Of a DNA stretch of 39,898 bases, positions 31,629-39,898 are shown piece after piece. The DNA is taken from assembly GCA_017404685.1 (NCBI GenBank), contig JAFRBW010000036.1, forward strand, positions 1 to 39,898, written 5' to 3'. Origin of the DNA: Candidatus Saccharimonadota bacterium (GTDB lineage: Bacteria > Patescibacteriota > Saccharimonadia > Saccharimonadales > Saccharimonadaceae). The translations under genes and the position numbers were made by a program. The notes beneath the pieces are model-generated. The model searched no databases and was not told the origin of the DNA. It saw only the letters and a list, made by a program, of their open reading frames with translations. Numbering within the stretch: position 1 is the stretch's first letter; each line of letters begins with the position of its first letter.

Positions 31629-33970
31629 TGAAGATTTCGCTTAATTGGCTAAAAAAGTTTGTGAGGATTAATGTGCCGGATGATGAGCTGGTGCGGCTGA
31701 TTGGTGCGCGACTGGTGGAAGTGGAGGGGGTGATTGACGAAAGTACGAAGTATAATAATATATATGTAGTGCGAGTGGCTACGGCGGAGAGGATTCCTGA
31801 CACACATTTGACGCTGTGTCAAATTGATTGTGGTAATGTGGAAGTGGCTGGGGTGGAGAAGAATGATGAGGGGTTGATACAAGTGGTTTGTGGCGCGCCA
31901 AATGTGCGCGAGGGAATGCTGGCGGCGTGGATTGCACCAGGGGCGATTGTGCCGGCTTCGGTGCATGAAGATGCGCCGTTTGTGATTGGTAAGCGGAAGA
32001 TGCTTTCCAAATATGAGTCAAATGGGATGCTGGCGGGGGCGGATGAACTAGATTTTGGCGATGATCATTCGGGCATCACCGAGATTGATCCTGCGATGGC
32101 AAAGCCGGGGGATTTGCTTGCTGATGTGTTTGAGCTTTGCGATTTGATTCTCGATATCGAGAATAAGTCGCTGACGCATCGGCCGGATTGTTTTGGGATG
32201 ATTGGGTTTGCGAGAGAAGTGGCGGGGATACTGGGTGAGACATTTACCGAAACAGAATATTTTCAAAAAACCAAAGCTATATATGGTTCAGAAAACTCTA
32301 TTTCGGTAAGTATTGCAGGTAAGGACATATGTTCTAGGTACTCGGCAATTGTGCTGACAAAGCATGGGGAGATGAAGAAAAAGTATCTGACCTACATGGA
32401 TACGATTCTATCAAAATCGGGGATGCGGCCGGTTGATGCAATTGTGGATGTGACGAATTATTTGATGCTGCTTACGGGGCAGCCGCTACACGCGTTTGAC
32501 TATGATAAGTTTGTGGCGGTGGGGGGTAGTGACAAGCCGAAGATTATCGTGCGACTGGCGCGTGCGGGTGAAAAATTGGAGCTACTAGACGGCAAAGAGA
32601 TTACGCTACTTGAAAATGACATCGTAATTACGTCAAATGATGTGCCGGTGGCGCTGGCTGGAGCGATGGGCGGCAAGAATACTGAGATTGATGAAAATAC
32701 GCGGAACATTATTATCGAGTCGGCGACATTTAGCCTTTATAATTTGCGGAAGACGCAGATGGAACATGGGATTTTTTCGGAGGCGATTACGCGGTTTACG
32801 AAAGGCCAGCCGCCGTACCAGACGCTAGACGTGGCGGAGGATGCAGCCGCGATGCTTTCGGATGGGTTTAAGGTTACGGCGGTGGCGGATGAATATCCGC
32901 ATCCGGAGAAGGAAATCACCGTTAAGATTCTCGTGGCGGAAATTAATCAGCTCTTAGGTACGGAATATGCGGATAAGTTGATTATACAGACGCTTGAGAA
33001 CGTGGGTTTTGGTGTGAAGAATCATCGCGGCGAATTGACGATTAGTGTGCCGGCGTGGCGGAAGGATATTCATATCAAAGAGGACATTATCGAGGAAATC
33101 GGGCGGCTGCTTGGCTATGATAATATTCAGCCGACTTTGCCGCGACATATGACGGCGAACAAGAACAAGATGATGATTTTAAAGTCTGACATTCGGGAAA
33201 CGATGAAAGAGTTTGGCGCGAATGAAGTTTTGACGTATAGTTTTGTGAGCGAAAGGCTACTTAAAAAGGCGGGGCTAGATGCTAATAATTCGTACAAAAT
33301 TGTGAATTCGATTTCGCCGGAACTGCAGCTGGTGCGGCAGACGATTGTGCCGAGTCTTCTTGAGAAGGCTTATGTGAACCAGAAAATGCCGATTGATAAG
33401 TTCGCGTTGTTTGAGATCAATAAAGTTTATCGCAAGGAGTGGGGGATGGATGGGGAGAATGTTCCGGTAGAGAAAATGCAGATGGGCTTTGTGGTGGCGG
33501 AACGAAAAAATAACGAAACGGCATATTATAAGGCAAAAAAGTTTGCGGAAGAATTGCTGCTCAAGTTTAATATCCCAGTAGAGTTTTTGCCGATTAAGGG
33601 GAAAAACGCGGACAATTTGCCGTTTGAAGAAAAACGCGCGGCAGAAATTTGGTCGGGAGAACATTATATTGGCGTGGTGGGGGAGTTCAAAAATTCGGTG
33701 AAGCGAAACTTTAAGTTGGCGGAGTTTTTGGCTGGGTTTGAGCTTGATGTGGATAAGATTTTGGAACTTTTGGCGCCTAGAAAAATCAATAATAATTTTG
33801 AAATTCGCGAGAAGCTAGACGAAACCGTGACGACGACTGGTAGTTATGCGGAAGCGCTGGCGGAAATGACAAAAAAATATCCGAACGCGGAGATTACGCC
33901 GGTGGGGATTTATCAGCCAGAAGATGTTAAAGCAAGAAACATTACTTTCCATATTGAACTTATGGTATAA
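31628..33970 (+). CDS. pheT: Phenylalanyl-tRNA synthetase beta subunit
   Basis: The 780-aa non-catalytic subunit for tRNA binding and editing. The N-terminal tRNA-binding OB domain (about 40-155), B3/B4 editing domain (~210-400, with DAIVDVTNYLMLLTGQPLHAFD), B5 and a catalytic-like core are all visible. The C-terminal anticodon-binding (FDX-ACB) domain is short or reduced near 700-780. The stop codon lies inside the -10 box of ftsE. Confidence 0.95.
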   Translation: MKISLNWLKKFVRINVPDDELVRLIGARLVEVEGVIDESTKYNNIYVVRVATAERIPDTHLTLCQIDCGNVEVAGVEKNDEGLIQVVCGAPNVREGMLAAWIAPGAIVPASVHEDAPFVIGKRKMLSKYESNGMLAGADELDFGDDHSGITEIDPAMAKPGDLLADVFELCDLILDIENKSLTHRPDCFGMIGFAREVAGILGETFTETEYFQKTKAIYGSENSISVSIAGKDICSRYSAIVLTKHGEMKKKYLTYMDTILSKSGMRPVDAIVDVTNYLMLLTGQPLHAFDYDKFVAVGGSDKPKIIVRLARAGEKLELLDGKEITLLENDIVITSNDVPVALAGAMGGKNTEIDENTRNIIIESATFSLYNLRKTQMEHGIFSEAITRFTKGQPPYQTLDVAEDAAAMLSDGFKVTAVADEYPHPEKEITVKILVAEINQLLGTEYADKLIIQTLENVGFGVKNHRGELTISVPAWRKDIHIKEDIIEEIGRLLGYDNIQPTLPRHMTANKNKMMILKSDIRETMKEFGANEVLTYSFVSERLLKKAGLDANNSYKIVNSISPELQLVRQTIVPSLLEKAYVNQKMPIDKFALFEINKVYRKEWGMDGENVPVEKMQMGFVVAERKNNETAYYKAKKFAEELLLKFNIPVEFLPIKGKNADNLPFEEKRAAEIWSGEHYIGVVGEFKNSVKRNFKLAEFLAGFELDVDKILELLAPRKINNNFEIREKLDETVTTTGSYAEALAEMTKKYPNAEITPVGIYQPEDVKARNITFHIELMV

Positions 33971-33971
33971 T
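33963..33971 (+). promoter_or_regulatory. Extended -10 promoter of ftsEX overlapping the pheT stop
   Basis: TGG-TATAAT (box 33966-33971); the pheT TAA is 33968-33970. The ATG of ftsE is exactly six bases further. Confidence 0.72.
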
Positions 33972-33977
33972 AGTAGT

Positions 33978-34751
33978 ATGATTCTGCTAGAAAATGTAAC
34001 GAAGACTTATTCTGGGGATAAAACCCCGGCGCTTGACGATGTGTCACTACACATTGAGCCGAATGAGTTTGTGTTTTTGGTGGGCAAATCTGGAGCGGGA
34101 AAATCTACGCTCATAAAAATGATTACAAAGGAAGAAAAACCGGATGCTGGAAAGATCGTGATTGGCGGGATTGATCTTGAATATGTGAAAAAACGATACA
34201 TTCCAAATTATCGGCGGCGGCTGGGCGTGGTGTTTCAGGATTTTAAACTCTTGCCGCGGCGGACGGTTTATGAAAACGTAGCGTTTGCACTGGAAATCGC
34301 CGGAATGAGTGGAAAAGATATTCGGAAGACGGTGCCGAAGGTTTTGGAGCTAGTGGATTTACTGGATCAAGCAAAAAAGTTTCCGGCGCAGCTTTCTGGT
34401 GGGCAGAAGCAGAGAGTTTCGATCGCGCGGAGCGTGGCTAGGCAACCAAAGATTCTGATTGCGGACGAGCCGACGGCGAATTTGGACAAATTGACGACGG
34501 AAGAAATTATCGAGCTTCTCAAGAAAATTAATGATTTTGGGACGACGATTTTGGTGACGACACATAATGAGAACATTGTGAATAGTTTGCAAAAGCGAGT
34601 GATAACTTTGAAGGATGGAAAAGTAGTGGACGACCAAAAGCGTGGCGGGATTTATAAACTTGATGACGTGAAGACGCCAAAGACGCAGACTGGGCGGACA
34701 ATTCGGACTCCGGGCTATGCGATGAAAAAGAAAAAGGTGATGATACAATGA
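33978..34751 (+). CDS. ftsE: Cell-division ATP-binding protein FtsE
   Basis: ABC ATPase that works with FtsX to switch on wall hydrolases at the septum. The 257 aa have Walker A GKSGAGKST (36-44), signature LSGGQKQR (139-146), Walker B ILIADEPTANLD and the H-loop VTTHN. The C-terminus is about 30 residues longer than usual and basic. ATG 33978 is taken because of the promoter spacing; an upstream in-frame ATG at 33924 lies inside pheT. It overlaps ftsX by four bases (ATGA). Confidence 0.95.
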   Translation: MILLENVTKTYSGDKTPALDDVSLHIEPNEFVFLVGKSGAGKSTLIKMITKEEKPDAGKIVIGGIDLEYVKKRYIPNYRRRLGVVFQDFKLLPRRTVYENVAFALEIAGMSGKDIRKTVPKVLELVDLLDQAKKFPAQLSGGQKQRVSIARSVARQPKILIADEPTANLDKLTTEEIIELLKKINDFGTTILVTTHNENIVNSLQKRVITLKDGKVVDDQKRGGIYKLDDVKTPKTQTGRTIRTPGYAMKKKKVMIQ

Positions 34752-35764
34752 CGGACGAAAAAGATCTGAAGAAGAATAGTAAGCGCGGTCTTAAAGTGAT
34801 GCGAAAGTCGCACGAATTTCATCCGATTCGGAATGAGGGGCGGATTTTGAAATATGGTGCGAAGGGGTTTTCGCGAAATATTTGGCTTTCGGTAGCGGCG
34901 ACGATTGTGATGGCAATTACGCTGATTATTTCGTTTGTGACGATAACGGCGAGCGTGATTTTGAGTAATACCGCGGAGACGATGCGCGAGAAGATTGATA
35001 TTACGATTTATCTGAAGCCGAATACGTCTCTAGAAGATTTGAATAAGCTGAAGGAAACAATCGAGAAGGACGCGAACGTAAAAAGCGTGGTGATATCGAC
35101 GTCGAAGGAAGAGTATGAGAAGTTTTTGAGTGAGAATCAGGACAGTGAAGAAATTATTGATGTGATGGATGAAGAAATGAGTGAGCTCATGATTTCCAAA
35201 ATGCAGGCAACGATGCGGCTAAAAGTATATGATGTTGATAATCTGGATAGCGTCAAGGAAATCGTGGAGACAGACGATGGCTTTGTGGCGGCTGTGGATG
35301 AGGAAAAAGCGCCGACGTACGATGTAAACCAAGTGGAAATTGCGACGATTACGTCTTGGGCGAAGATTGCGCGGACTGGTGGGCTGATTCTTGCGATTGT
35401 GTTCCTCATGATTTCGGTGTTGATTATTTTCTCGACGATTCGGATGGCGATTTTCTCGCGACGCGAGGAAATCTATATGATGAAGCTGGTGGGAGCGGAT
35501 AAGAGATTCATCCGTGGGCCGTTTTTGATTGAAGCGGAGATTTCGGGGATGATTGCGGGGATTATTGCGGCTATGGTGTCATATGTTGGTTTTATGTTTT
35601 TGGCGCCAAAGATGGCTGGGTATGGAATTGATGTGAGTGCGATTACTGATGTTTTAAACTCAAATCAATCGGTGCTAGTGTGTGCGGCGTTTGTACTGCT
35701 GGGGGTTTTGATTGGACGGATTTCGTCGAGGTTGGCGGTGCAGAAGTATCTTCACAAAGCATAA
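34748..35764 (+). CDS. ftsX: Cell-division membrane protein FtsX
   Basis: Polytopic partner of FtsE. The 338 aa have a basic cytoplasmic N-terminus, the first transmembrane helix (about 48-70), an extracellular domain (about 75-205, ECD with IDITIYLKPNTSLEDLNKLKE) and three further helices. The extracellular domain normally binds a coiled-coil hydrolase, and exactly such a protein is encoded next. Confidence 0.95.
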   Translation: MTDEKDLKKNSKRGLKVMRKSHEFHPIRNEGRILKYGAKGFSRNIWLSVAATIVMAITLIISFVTITASVILSNTAETMREKIDITIYLKPNTSLEDLNKLKETIEKDANVKSVVISTSKEEYEKFLSENQDSEEIIDVMDEEMSELMISKMQATMRLKVYDVDNLDSVKEIVETDDGFVAAVDEEKAPTYDVNQVEIATITSWAKIARTGGLILAIVFLMISVLIIFSTIRMAIFSRREEIYMMKLVGADKRFIRGPFLIEAEISGMIAGIIAAMVSYVGFMFLAPKMAGYGIDVSAITDVLNSNQSVLVCAAFVLLGVLIGRISSRLAVQKYLHKA

Positions 35765-35770
35765 GGGTTA

Positions 35771-35779
35771 TGATATAAT
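35771..35779 (+). promoter_or_regulatory. Extended -10 promoter, leaderless
   Basis: TGA-TATAAT (box 35774-35779), six bases before ATG 35786, in the 21-bp gap after ftsX. Confidence 0.7.
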
Positions 35780-35785
35780 GGGCTT

Positions 35786-37057
35786 ATGGTGAAAGCCCAA
35801 AAACAAAAATTTGGAAAAAGGGTGAGAAAAGGGCCAATTGCATTGGTGGGAATTTTGGCGTTTTGCTTTGCAATGGCGAGTGGGCGAAGTGCTGAGGAGC
35901 CGGTGGAAGCGGTGACTTATAATGTGTATTGTGTGACGGAAACATGTAGGAAGGCGGCGGATGCTGAGGCGGCGGCGACAGAGGCGGCGGAGGCGGCGCA
36001 GGCGAATGCGAATTCGCTTTCTAGTACGATTGCGGCGTTAAATGCGGAGATTAATGCGCTAGAGGCGCAGATTAAAACCAATGAGGCGATTGCGGAAGAT
36101 TTGGCTGGGCAGATTGCCGAAACTGAGCAAAAATTGGCAAAGCAGCGGGCGGCTCTAGCGGAGCTACTCGTAGAAATGCATTTTGAGTCGGATAGTGATC
36201 CAATTAAGATTTTGGCAAGTAGCGAGTCGATTTCGGATTTGGCGGAGAAACAGGCGCGTGAGGAAGTAGTAAAAAAGCAAGTGGCGGCTTCGTCGGAGCA
36301 AATCAAGAAGATGAAAGAAGAGCTGGAAGCGCAGAAGGCGGCAGTGGAGAAATTAATCCAGGAGTCTGAGGCCAAAAAATCCGAGATCGCGGCGCGGCGG
36401 CGTGAGCAGGAGACGATGCGGGCCGAATACCAGATGGCGGCAACTGAAAGTGCAGCGCAAGCGGCGGAGGCGCGCAAGATTAAGCAACAAGAAATTTGGG
36501 ATGAGATCGCGAGAAACAACCGCGGTGGCGAGATTTCATATGACGGATTGAATAGTTATTATTATCGCAAAACTTGTCCGGGATATTTGGATGTGTGGAC
36601 GGTGAATTGGTATGGAAGTCCGTATCGTTGTGAATGCACGGATTATGCTGGATGGAAAATGTATGAGTACACTGGGTATAGTGTGAGAAATGTGATGAGT
36701 TTGCCGGGGGCTAGCTGGATCGTTACGAATGCGATTGGATATACATCGTCGACTTTTGGCGATGCGAAATATTGGGCGAAGGCAGCAGAGGCGTTGGGCG
36801 ATGCTTACGTTTCGCAGCTTGGTTTTAAGTTTATGGTGACGACGACGCCGGTGGCAAATTCAATCGCGGTGCAGACTGGCGGGTCTTCTACTGGACACGT
36901 GGCGTGGGTGGAAAGCGTAAATGCGAATGGCACTATTAATATCACAGAGTACAATAATAAATATAGTTCCGCAAGTGGTAGATGGGGAGATTTTGGTTCG
37001 CGTATTAATGTGCCGGCGAGTAGTTTTCAAAAGTTTATTAGTTTTGTAAAAGTTTAA
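35786..37057 (+). CDS. PcsB-like coiled-coil CHAP peptidoglycan hydrolase
   Basis: The 423-aa exported protein has a basic N-terminus and signal/TM segment (~15-35), a long coiled coil rich in Ala/Glu/Lys (about 60-245), and a CHAP amidase/endopeptidase domain (about 265-423). The likely catalytic cysteine is C284 in RCECTDYAGW (C282 is adjacent), and the histidine is H371 in TGHVAWVE; INITEYN supplies the third polar residue. This is the architecture of PcsB/CwlO-type proteins that FtsEX activates, and the gene follows ftsEX. A role in daughter-cell separation is inferred. Confidence 0.9.
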   Translation: MVKAQKQKFGKRVRKGPIALVGILAFCFAMASGRSAEEPVEAVTYNVYCVTETCRKAADAEAAATEAAEAAQANANSLSSTIAALNAEINALEAQIKTNEAIAEDLAGQIAETEQKLAKQRAALAELLVEMHFESDSDPIKILASSESISDLAEKQAREEVVKKQVAASSEQIKKMKEELEAQKAAVEKLIQESEAKKSEIAARRREQETMRAEYQMAATESAAQAAEARKIKQQEIWDEIARNNRGGEISYDGLNSYYYRKTCPGYLDVWTVNWYGSPYRCECTDYAGWKMYEYTGYSVRNVMSLPGASWIVTNAIGYTSSTFGDAKYWAKAAEALGDAYVSQLGFKFMVTTTPVANSIAVQTGGSSTGHVAWVESVNANGTINITEYNNKYSSASGRWGDFGSRINVPASSFQKFISFVKV

Positions 37058-37062
37058 GTTTG

Positions 37063-37071
37063 TGATACAAT
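37063..37071 (+). promoter_or_regulatory. Extended -10 promoter, leaderless
   Basis: TGA-TACAAT (box 37066-37071), six bases before ATG 37078. Confidence 0.65.
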
Positions 37072-37077
37072 TAGGTA

Positions 37078-38265
37078 ATGAATAGAGTAGAGTGGAAAGA
37101 GAAAAGAGTCCAACTTTCTAGTGCGATTATCGTGGGGGCGATTTTGATGGTGCTGGGGATTTTTGTAGGTGCGAATTGGAACTCTTTTATGGCGGGGATG
37201 GGCGCGACGCTCACTGGGCAGACGTATTCGCAGGTGGATTGGTCGCCACTTGATGAAGTTTATAATAAACTTGCGAATACTTATAATGGTGAAGTGACGG
37301 TGGCGGAAATTATTGAGGGAGCAAAGACTGGGATGGTGGAGCGGCTGGGGGACCAATATACGGTGTATATGGATGCTACGACGAGTTCGGATTTTTATGA
37401 TGATCTGCATGGCAATGTGGGGGCGGGGATTGGCGTGGAAATGGGGTCACGCGATGGGTATGTGAAAGTGCTTCGGACGCTTCCGGATAATCCGGCGCGA
37501 AGAGCGGGGATTCTGGCGGGTGATATTTTCTATAAAGTTGATGGTGAGGAAGTATGGAAGAAGAGTTCGTCGGAAATTGCGAAGATACTGCATGGTGAGG
37601 AAGGGTCGGAAGTGACAATATCGATGGTGCGTGATGGCGAGGAGCTGGAGTTTACGATGACGCGGGAAGTGATAAATAATGTTTCAGAATATGTGGAGTA
37701 TGACGGCTCGACGGCAATAGTGACGATTACGCGGTTTGATAATGACACGGGGAAGAAAGTGCAGGCGGAAGCGGCGGAGTTTGCTTCGCGTGGGGTGGAT
37801 AAGGTAATTTTGGATCTTCGTGGCAATGGTGGCGGATATGTGAGTGCGGCGCAAGATCTTTTGGCGCTGTGGCTTAGCGGCGAGGAAGTGTATTTGCAAA
37901 AATCGCTGCACTTTGATGATTCGGCGTTTTCGACGGCGAGTGGGAAGGCGATACTTAGCGATATGAAAACGGTGGTGCTGGTGAATGGTTCGACGGCGTC
38001 GGCGTCGGAGATTACGGTGGGGGCGCTCAAAGATTATGGCAAGGCGACGATCGTGGGGGAGAAAACTTACGGGAAGGGCGTGGTGCAGAGTTTGTTTACT
38101 TTGTCGAATGGGTCTACACTCAAAGTGACGACGGCGGATTGGTATACACCGAAAGGGCTGACGATTAATGGCGAGGGAATTACGCCGGACATTGAAGTGA
38201 CACGGTCTTATGATGATATCAACAAAATGCGTGATCCGCAAATGGATAAGGCGAAGGAATTGTAA
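37078..38265 (+). CDS. C-terminal processing protease, S41 family
   Basis: The 395-aa membrane-anchored serine protease has an N-terminal transmembrane helix (about 15-40), a PDZ domain (about 110-200, GAGIGVEM...NPARRAGILAGD) and the S41 core. The nucleophile is a serine of NGSTASASE near 303-311; the general base lysine is in GEKTYGKG. Such CtpA/CtpB proteases trim or regulate cell-wall hydrolases in other bacteria, so its place after the PcsB-like gene is suggestive. Confidence 0.93.
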   Translation: MNRVEWKEKRVQLSSAIIVGAILMVLGIFVGANWNSFMAGMGATLTGQTYSQVDWSPLDEVYNKLANTYNGEVTVAEIIEGAKTGMVERLGDQYTVYMDATTSSDFYDDLHGNVGAGIGVEMGSRDGYVKVLRTLPDNPARRAGILAGDIFYKVDGEEVWKKSSSEIAKILHGEEGSEVTISMVRDGEELEFTMTREVINNVSEYVEYDGSTAIVTITRFDNDTGKKVQAEAAEFASRGVDKVILDLRGNGGGYVSAAQDLLALWLSGEEVYLQKSLHFDDSAFSTASGKAILSDMKTVVLVNGSTASASEITVGALKDYGKATIVGEKTYGKGVVQSLFTLSNGSTLKVTTADWYTPKGLTINGEGITPDIEVTRSYDDINKMRDPQMDKAKEL

Positions 38266-38315
38266 TGGTTGTGATGTGGTGCGGCTCATGCGGACATAAA
38301 GAAGAGGAGGTGTGA
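38265..38315 (+). CDS. Possible 16-codon bridging mini-ORF
   Basis: ATG 38265 overlaps the protease stop (TAATG) and its TGA overlaps the next ATG (TGATG at 38313-38317). The peptide contains WCGSCGHKEEE, a zinc-knuckle-like CxxC. Its 3' half carries the AGAGGAGG ribosome site of the glycosyltransferase. It may be a coupling device or a remnant; evidence for a stable product is lacking. Confidence 0.35.
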   Translation: MVVMWCGSCGHKEEEV

Positions 38316-39553
38316 TGAAAGTTGTAATTGCGACGGCGGTGTATTATCCGATGATAAATGGCGTGGCGGTGTTTTCGCATAATTTGGCGGTGGGGCTCAA
38401 TAAGCGGGGTCATGAGGTGATGGTGATTTGTCCTTCGCAAAAGAAACGGGGCTATACTGAAGTGGTAGATGGAGTGAAGGTGGTGCACCTTCATTCTACG
38501 AATGTGCGTGTGTATCCGGACCAGATTCACGAGACGAAGAAGAAGTTTTGGTACAAGGATGGGTTTAAGGTGTCGGTGTTTCCGGGGCGGGCGATTTTTA
38601 GGGCGCTTAATAAGTTTTCGCCGGATGTGGTGCATGTGCAAGTGTCTGACCCGATTGGGCTCTCGGTCGTTTCTTATGCTAGGAAGCATAACATTCCGGT
38701 AGTAACGACGGAGCATAACCAACCGGAGGTCTTGACGGAGCCTTTGGGCATGCCGGAGTTTATTCGGAAGCCTGTGAATACGCTACTTTCGGCGTATTTT
38801 GTGAATCGACAGAGTAAAAGTGATTTTGTGACGATGCCGACGGAGCAGGCGATTTCGAATCTGATTTGGTCGCGTGGGAAGGAGTTTAAGGTGCCGGTGG
38901 CGGCGGTGTCGAACGGAGTGGATTTAAGCTCGTTTAAGCCGGGACGAGCCGACAAGGAGATTTATGAAAAGTATGATATTCCTTCCGGCGTGCCGGTGGT
39001 GCTATATGTGGGGAGGGTGGATCCAGAGAAGAATGTAGGGGTGGCATTAGAGGCCTTTGCGAAGTTCTTGAGTCGTAATAAAGTTGACAGGCTGTCAAAG
39101 ACATTGTTTGTTGTGGTTGGCGATGGAGTGGATAGGATGCGACTAATTAAGGAGGCAGAGAGACTGGGCGTTTCTGATTCGGTGAGATTTTTGGGAAGAG
39201 TGTTGCCGCCGGATTTATACGAGCTGTATAAAGTTGGTGATGTGTTTTTGACGGCGTCTGAGATTGAAACGCAGGGAATTGTGCTGATTGAAGCGGCGGC
39301 GTCTGGGTTGCCACTGATTGCGGTGAATAAGGGGGCGGTTTCTGAAGTGTGTCGAGACGGAGTGAATGGAGTTTTGTGCAAGCCTAAGGATGTGGATGGT
39401 ATCTCTAAGGCGCTTGATTTAATCCTTGGCGACGAGAAACTTCAGAAAAAATATGCGAAGAAGTCGATTGAAATTGCTAGTGAGCATGATTTTGAGCGGA
39501 CGCTGGATAGGTTTATCAATATTTATAATAAAGTCGTTAATAGTAAGGAATGA
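38315..39553 (+). CDS. Family GT4 glycosyltransferase
   Basis: The 412-aa GT-B-fold retaining enzyme is similar in look to the alpha-mannosyl/glucosyltransferases that make membrane glycolipids. The N-terminal acceptor domain begins KVVIATAVYYPMINGVAVFSHN (segment in two parts), and TTEHNQPE is near 135. The C-terminal donor domain has VLYVGRVDPEKN and the E-x7-E motif in SEIETQGIVLIEAAASG. AGGAGG (38305-38310) is four bases before ATG 38315, which is preferred over GTG 38312. Substrate unknown; glycolipid or wall glycan is likely in this context. Confidence 0.88.
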   Translation: MKVVIATAVYYPMINGVAVFSHNLAVGLNKRGHEVMVICPSQKKRGYTEVVDGVKVVHLHSTNVRVYPDQIHETKKKFWYKDGFKVSVFPGRAIFRALNKFSPDVVHVQVSDPIGLSVVSYARKHNIPVVTTEHNQPEVLTEPLGMPEFIRKPVNTLLSAYFVNRQSKSDFVTMPTEQAISNLIWSRGKEFKVPVAAVSNGVDLSSFKPGRADKEIYEKYDIPSGVPVVLYVGRVDPEKNVGVALEAFAKFLSRNKVDRLSKTLFVVVGDGVDRMRLIKEAERLGVSDSVRFLGRVLPPDLYELYKVGDVFLTASEIETQGIVLIEAAASGLPLIAVNKGAVSEVCRDGVNGVLCKPKDVDGISKALDLILGDEKLQKKYAKKSIEIASEHDFERTLDRFINIYNKVVNSKE

Positions 39554-39898
39554 GCTTGGGGTTTGCTCGATATATGTCTGTGGATCTACCGGCTGCTCAT
39601 TTTTGAAGCTTGGACTTGGTGGCCGCAATGCAATGGTTTTTTCTTTGTGGTGCTTTTCGATGCGCTTGTGACTCCACCGGCTGCTCATTTTTGAAGCTTG
39701 GACTTGGCGGCCGCAATGCAAGGTTTTTTCTTTGCGGTGCTCTTCACGCGCCATGTTAATTATTACAACATTTCACTCAATCCTCGCCTCGATCAAGTTG
39801 TCTCGGATGAGGAAAAGTTGTAAAATTAACTTGGGCTGGCAACATACAAAGAAAAACCTTTGCATTATGACCTACACGCCATAGCTATCAAGTTGACC
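39554..39898. other. Non-coding 3' end of the window
   Basis: No convincing gene. It holds the tandem repeat at 39588-39747, an inverted pair GTTAATnnnTACAAC (39755-39769) with GTTGTAnnATTAAC (39817-39830), and near 39849 a degenerate inverted copy of the repeat's CAAAGAAAAA...TTGCATT part. Short frames through the repeat are low-complexity and not credible. Confidence 0.5.
39588..39747. repeat. Two-copy 88-bp tandem repeat
   Basis: Copies begin at 39588 and 39676 with ACCGGCTGCTCATTTTTGAA and stay nearly identical for about 70 bp (a few substitutions, one indel). Each contains a weak CCGCAA/TTGCGG hairpin spanning a T-run. Confidence 0.8.

Noticed and set aside
33924-33977. ftsE start at ATG 33924
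   Set aside because: Adds 18 residues that overlap pheT and are unlike FtsE; the promoter at 33963 favours 33978.

Overview
The window reads as a chromosomal segment of a Patescibacteria/CPR bacterium, most likely a Saccharibacteria (TM7) relative. The evidence is the absence of L30 between S5 and L15, very compact genes, many secreted adhesin-like proteins, an FtsEX/PcsB-type wall-remodelling cluster and a diversity-generating retroelement (DGR). UGA is used as an ordinary stop (for example in ftsE and the 3' glycosyltransferase), so this is not a code-25 lineage. Taxonomy is inferred from gene content and could not be tested here.

Layout. 1-1235: end of an upstream transcript and prfB (RF2, no programmed frameshift). 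1290-5886: a DGR. It consists of a secreted C-type-lectin-fold target protein with a 3' variable repeat (VR), an accessory protein that looks like a MutS-domain-I/Avd fusion, a DGR-type reverse transcriptase, and a template repeat (TR) lying downstream of the RT on the opposite strand. TR and VR are 251 bp each and differ at 29 positions, 28 of them template adenines; all 16 AAC codons of the TR are changed. The target's signal peptide is separated from its body by a run of nine Gs that leaves the two out of frame, so the locus looks both hypermutable and phase-variable. 5887-6806: mostly non-coding, with tandem hairpin repeats, promoters and the leader of the ribosomal operon.

6807-13332: ribosomal proteins L3-L4-L23-L2-S19-L22-S3-L16-S17-L14-L24-L5-S14-S8, without L29. 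13333-20894: the ribosomal series is interrupted by three genes for large exported or membrane-anchored beta-rich proteins, each with its own promoter and two or three with terminators. 21040-23100: the series resumes from a new promoter with L6-L18-S5-L15; secY does not follow. 23245-29368: a membrane FKBP isomerase, a small secreted paralogue of the DGR target, exonuclease I carrying a palindromic repeat inside its reading frame, lactate dehydrogenase, a tail-anchored MPS-repeat protein and MetRS. 29485-30423 (minus): an aquaporin-family channel. 30489-39553: a 54-aa small protein, PheRS alpha and beta, FtsE-FtsX, a PcsB-like CHAP hydrolase, a PDZ/S41 protease and a GT4 glycosyltransferase. 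The window ends in a tandem repeat.

Two genome-wide habits show up. First, at least eight genes have an extended -10 (TGnTAtAaT) placed exactly six bases before their ATG and no Shine-Dalgarno, which implies leaderless mRNAs; operon-internal and highly expressed surface genes instead use strong AGGAGG-type sites. Second, a roughly 80-bp nested palindrome occurs twice, once as the terminator after L15 and once inside sbcB.
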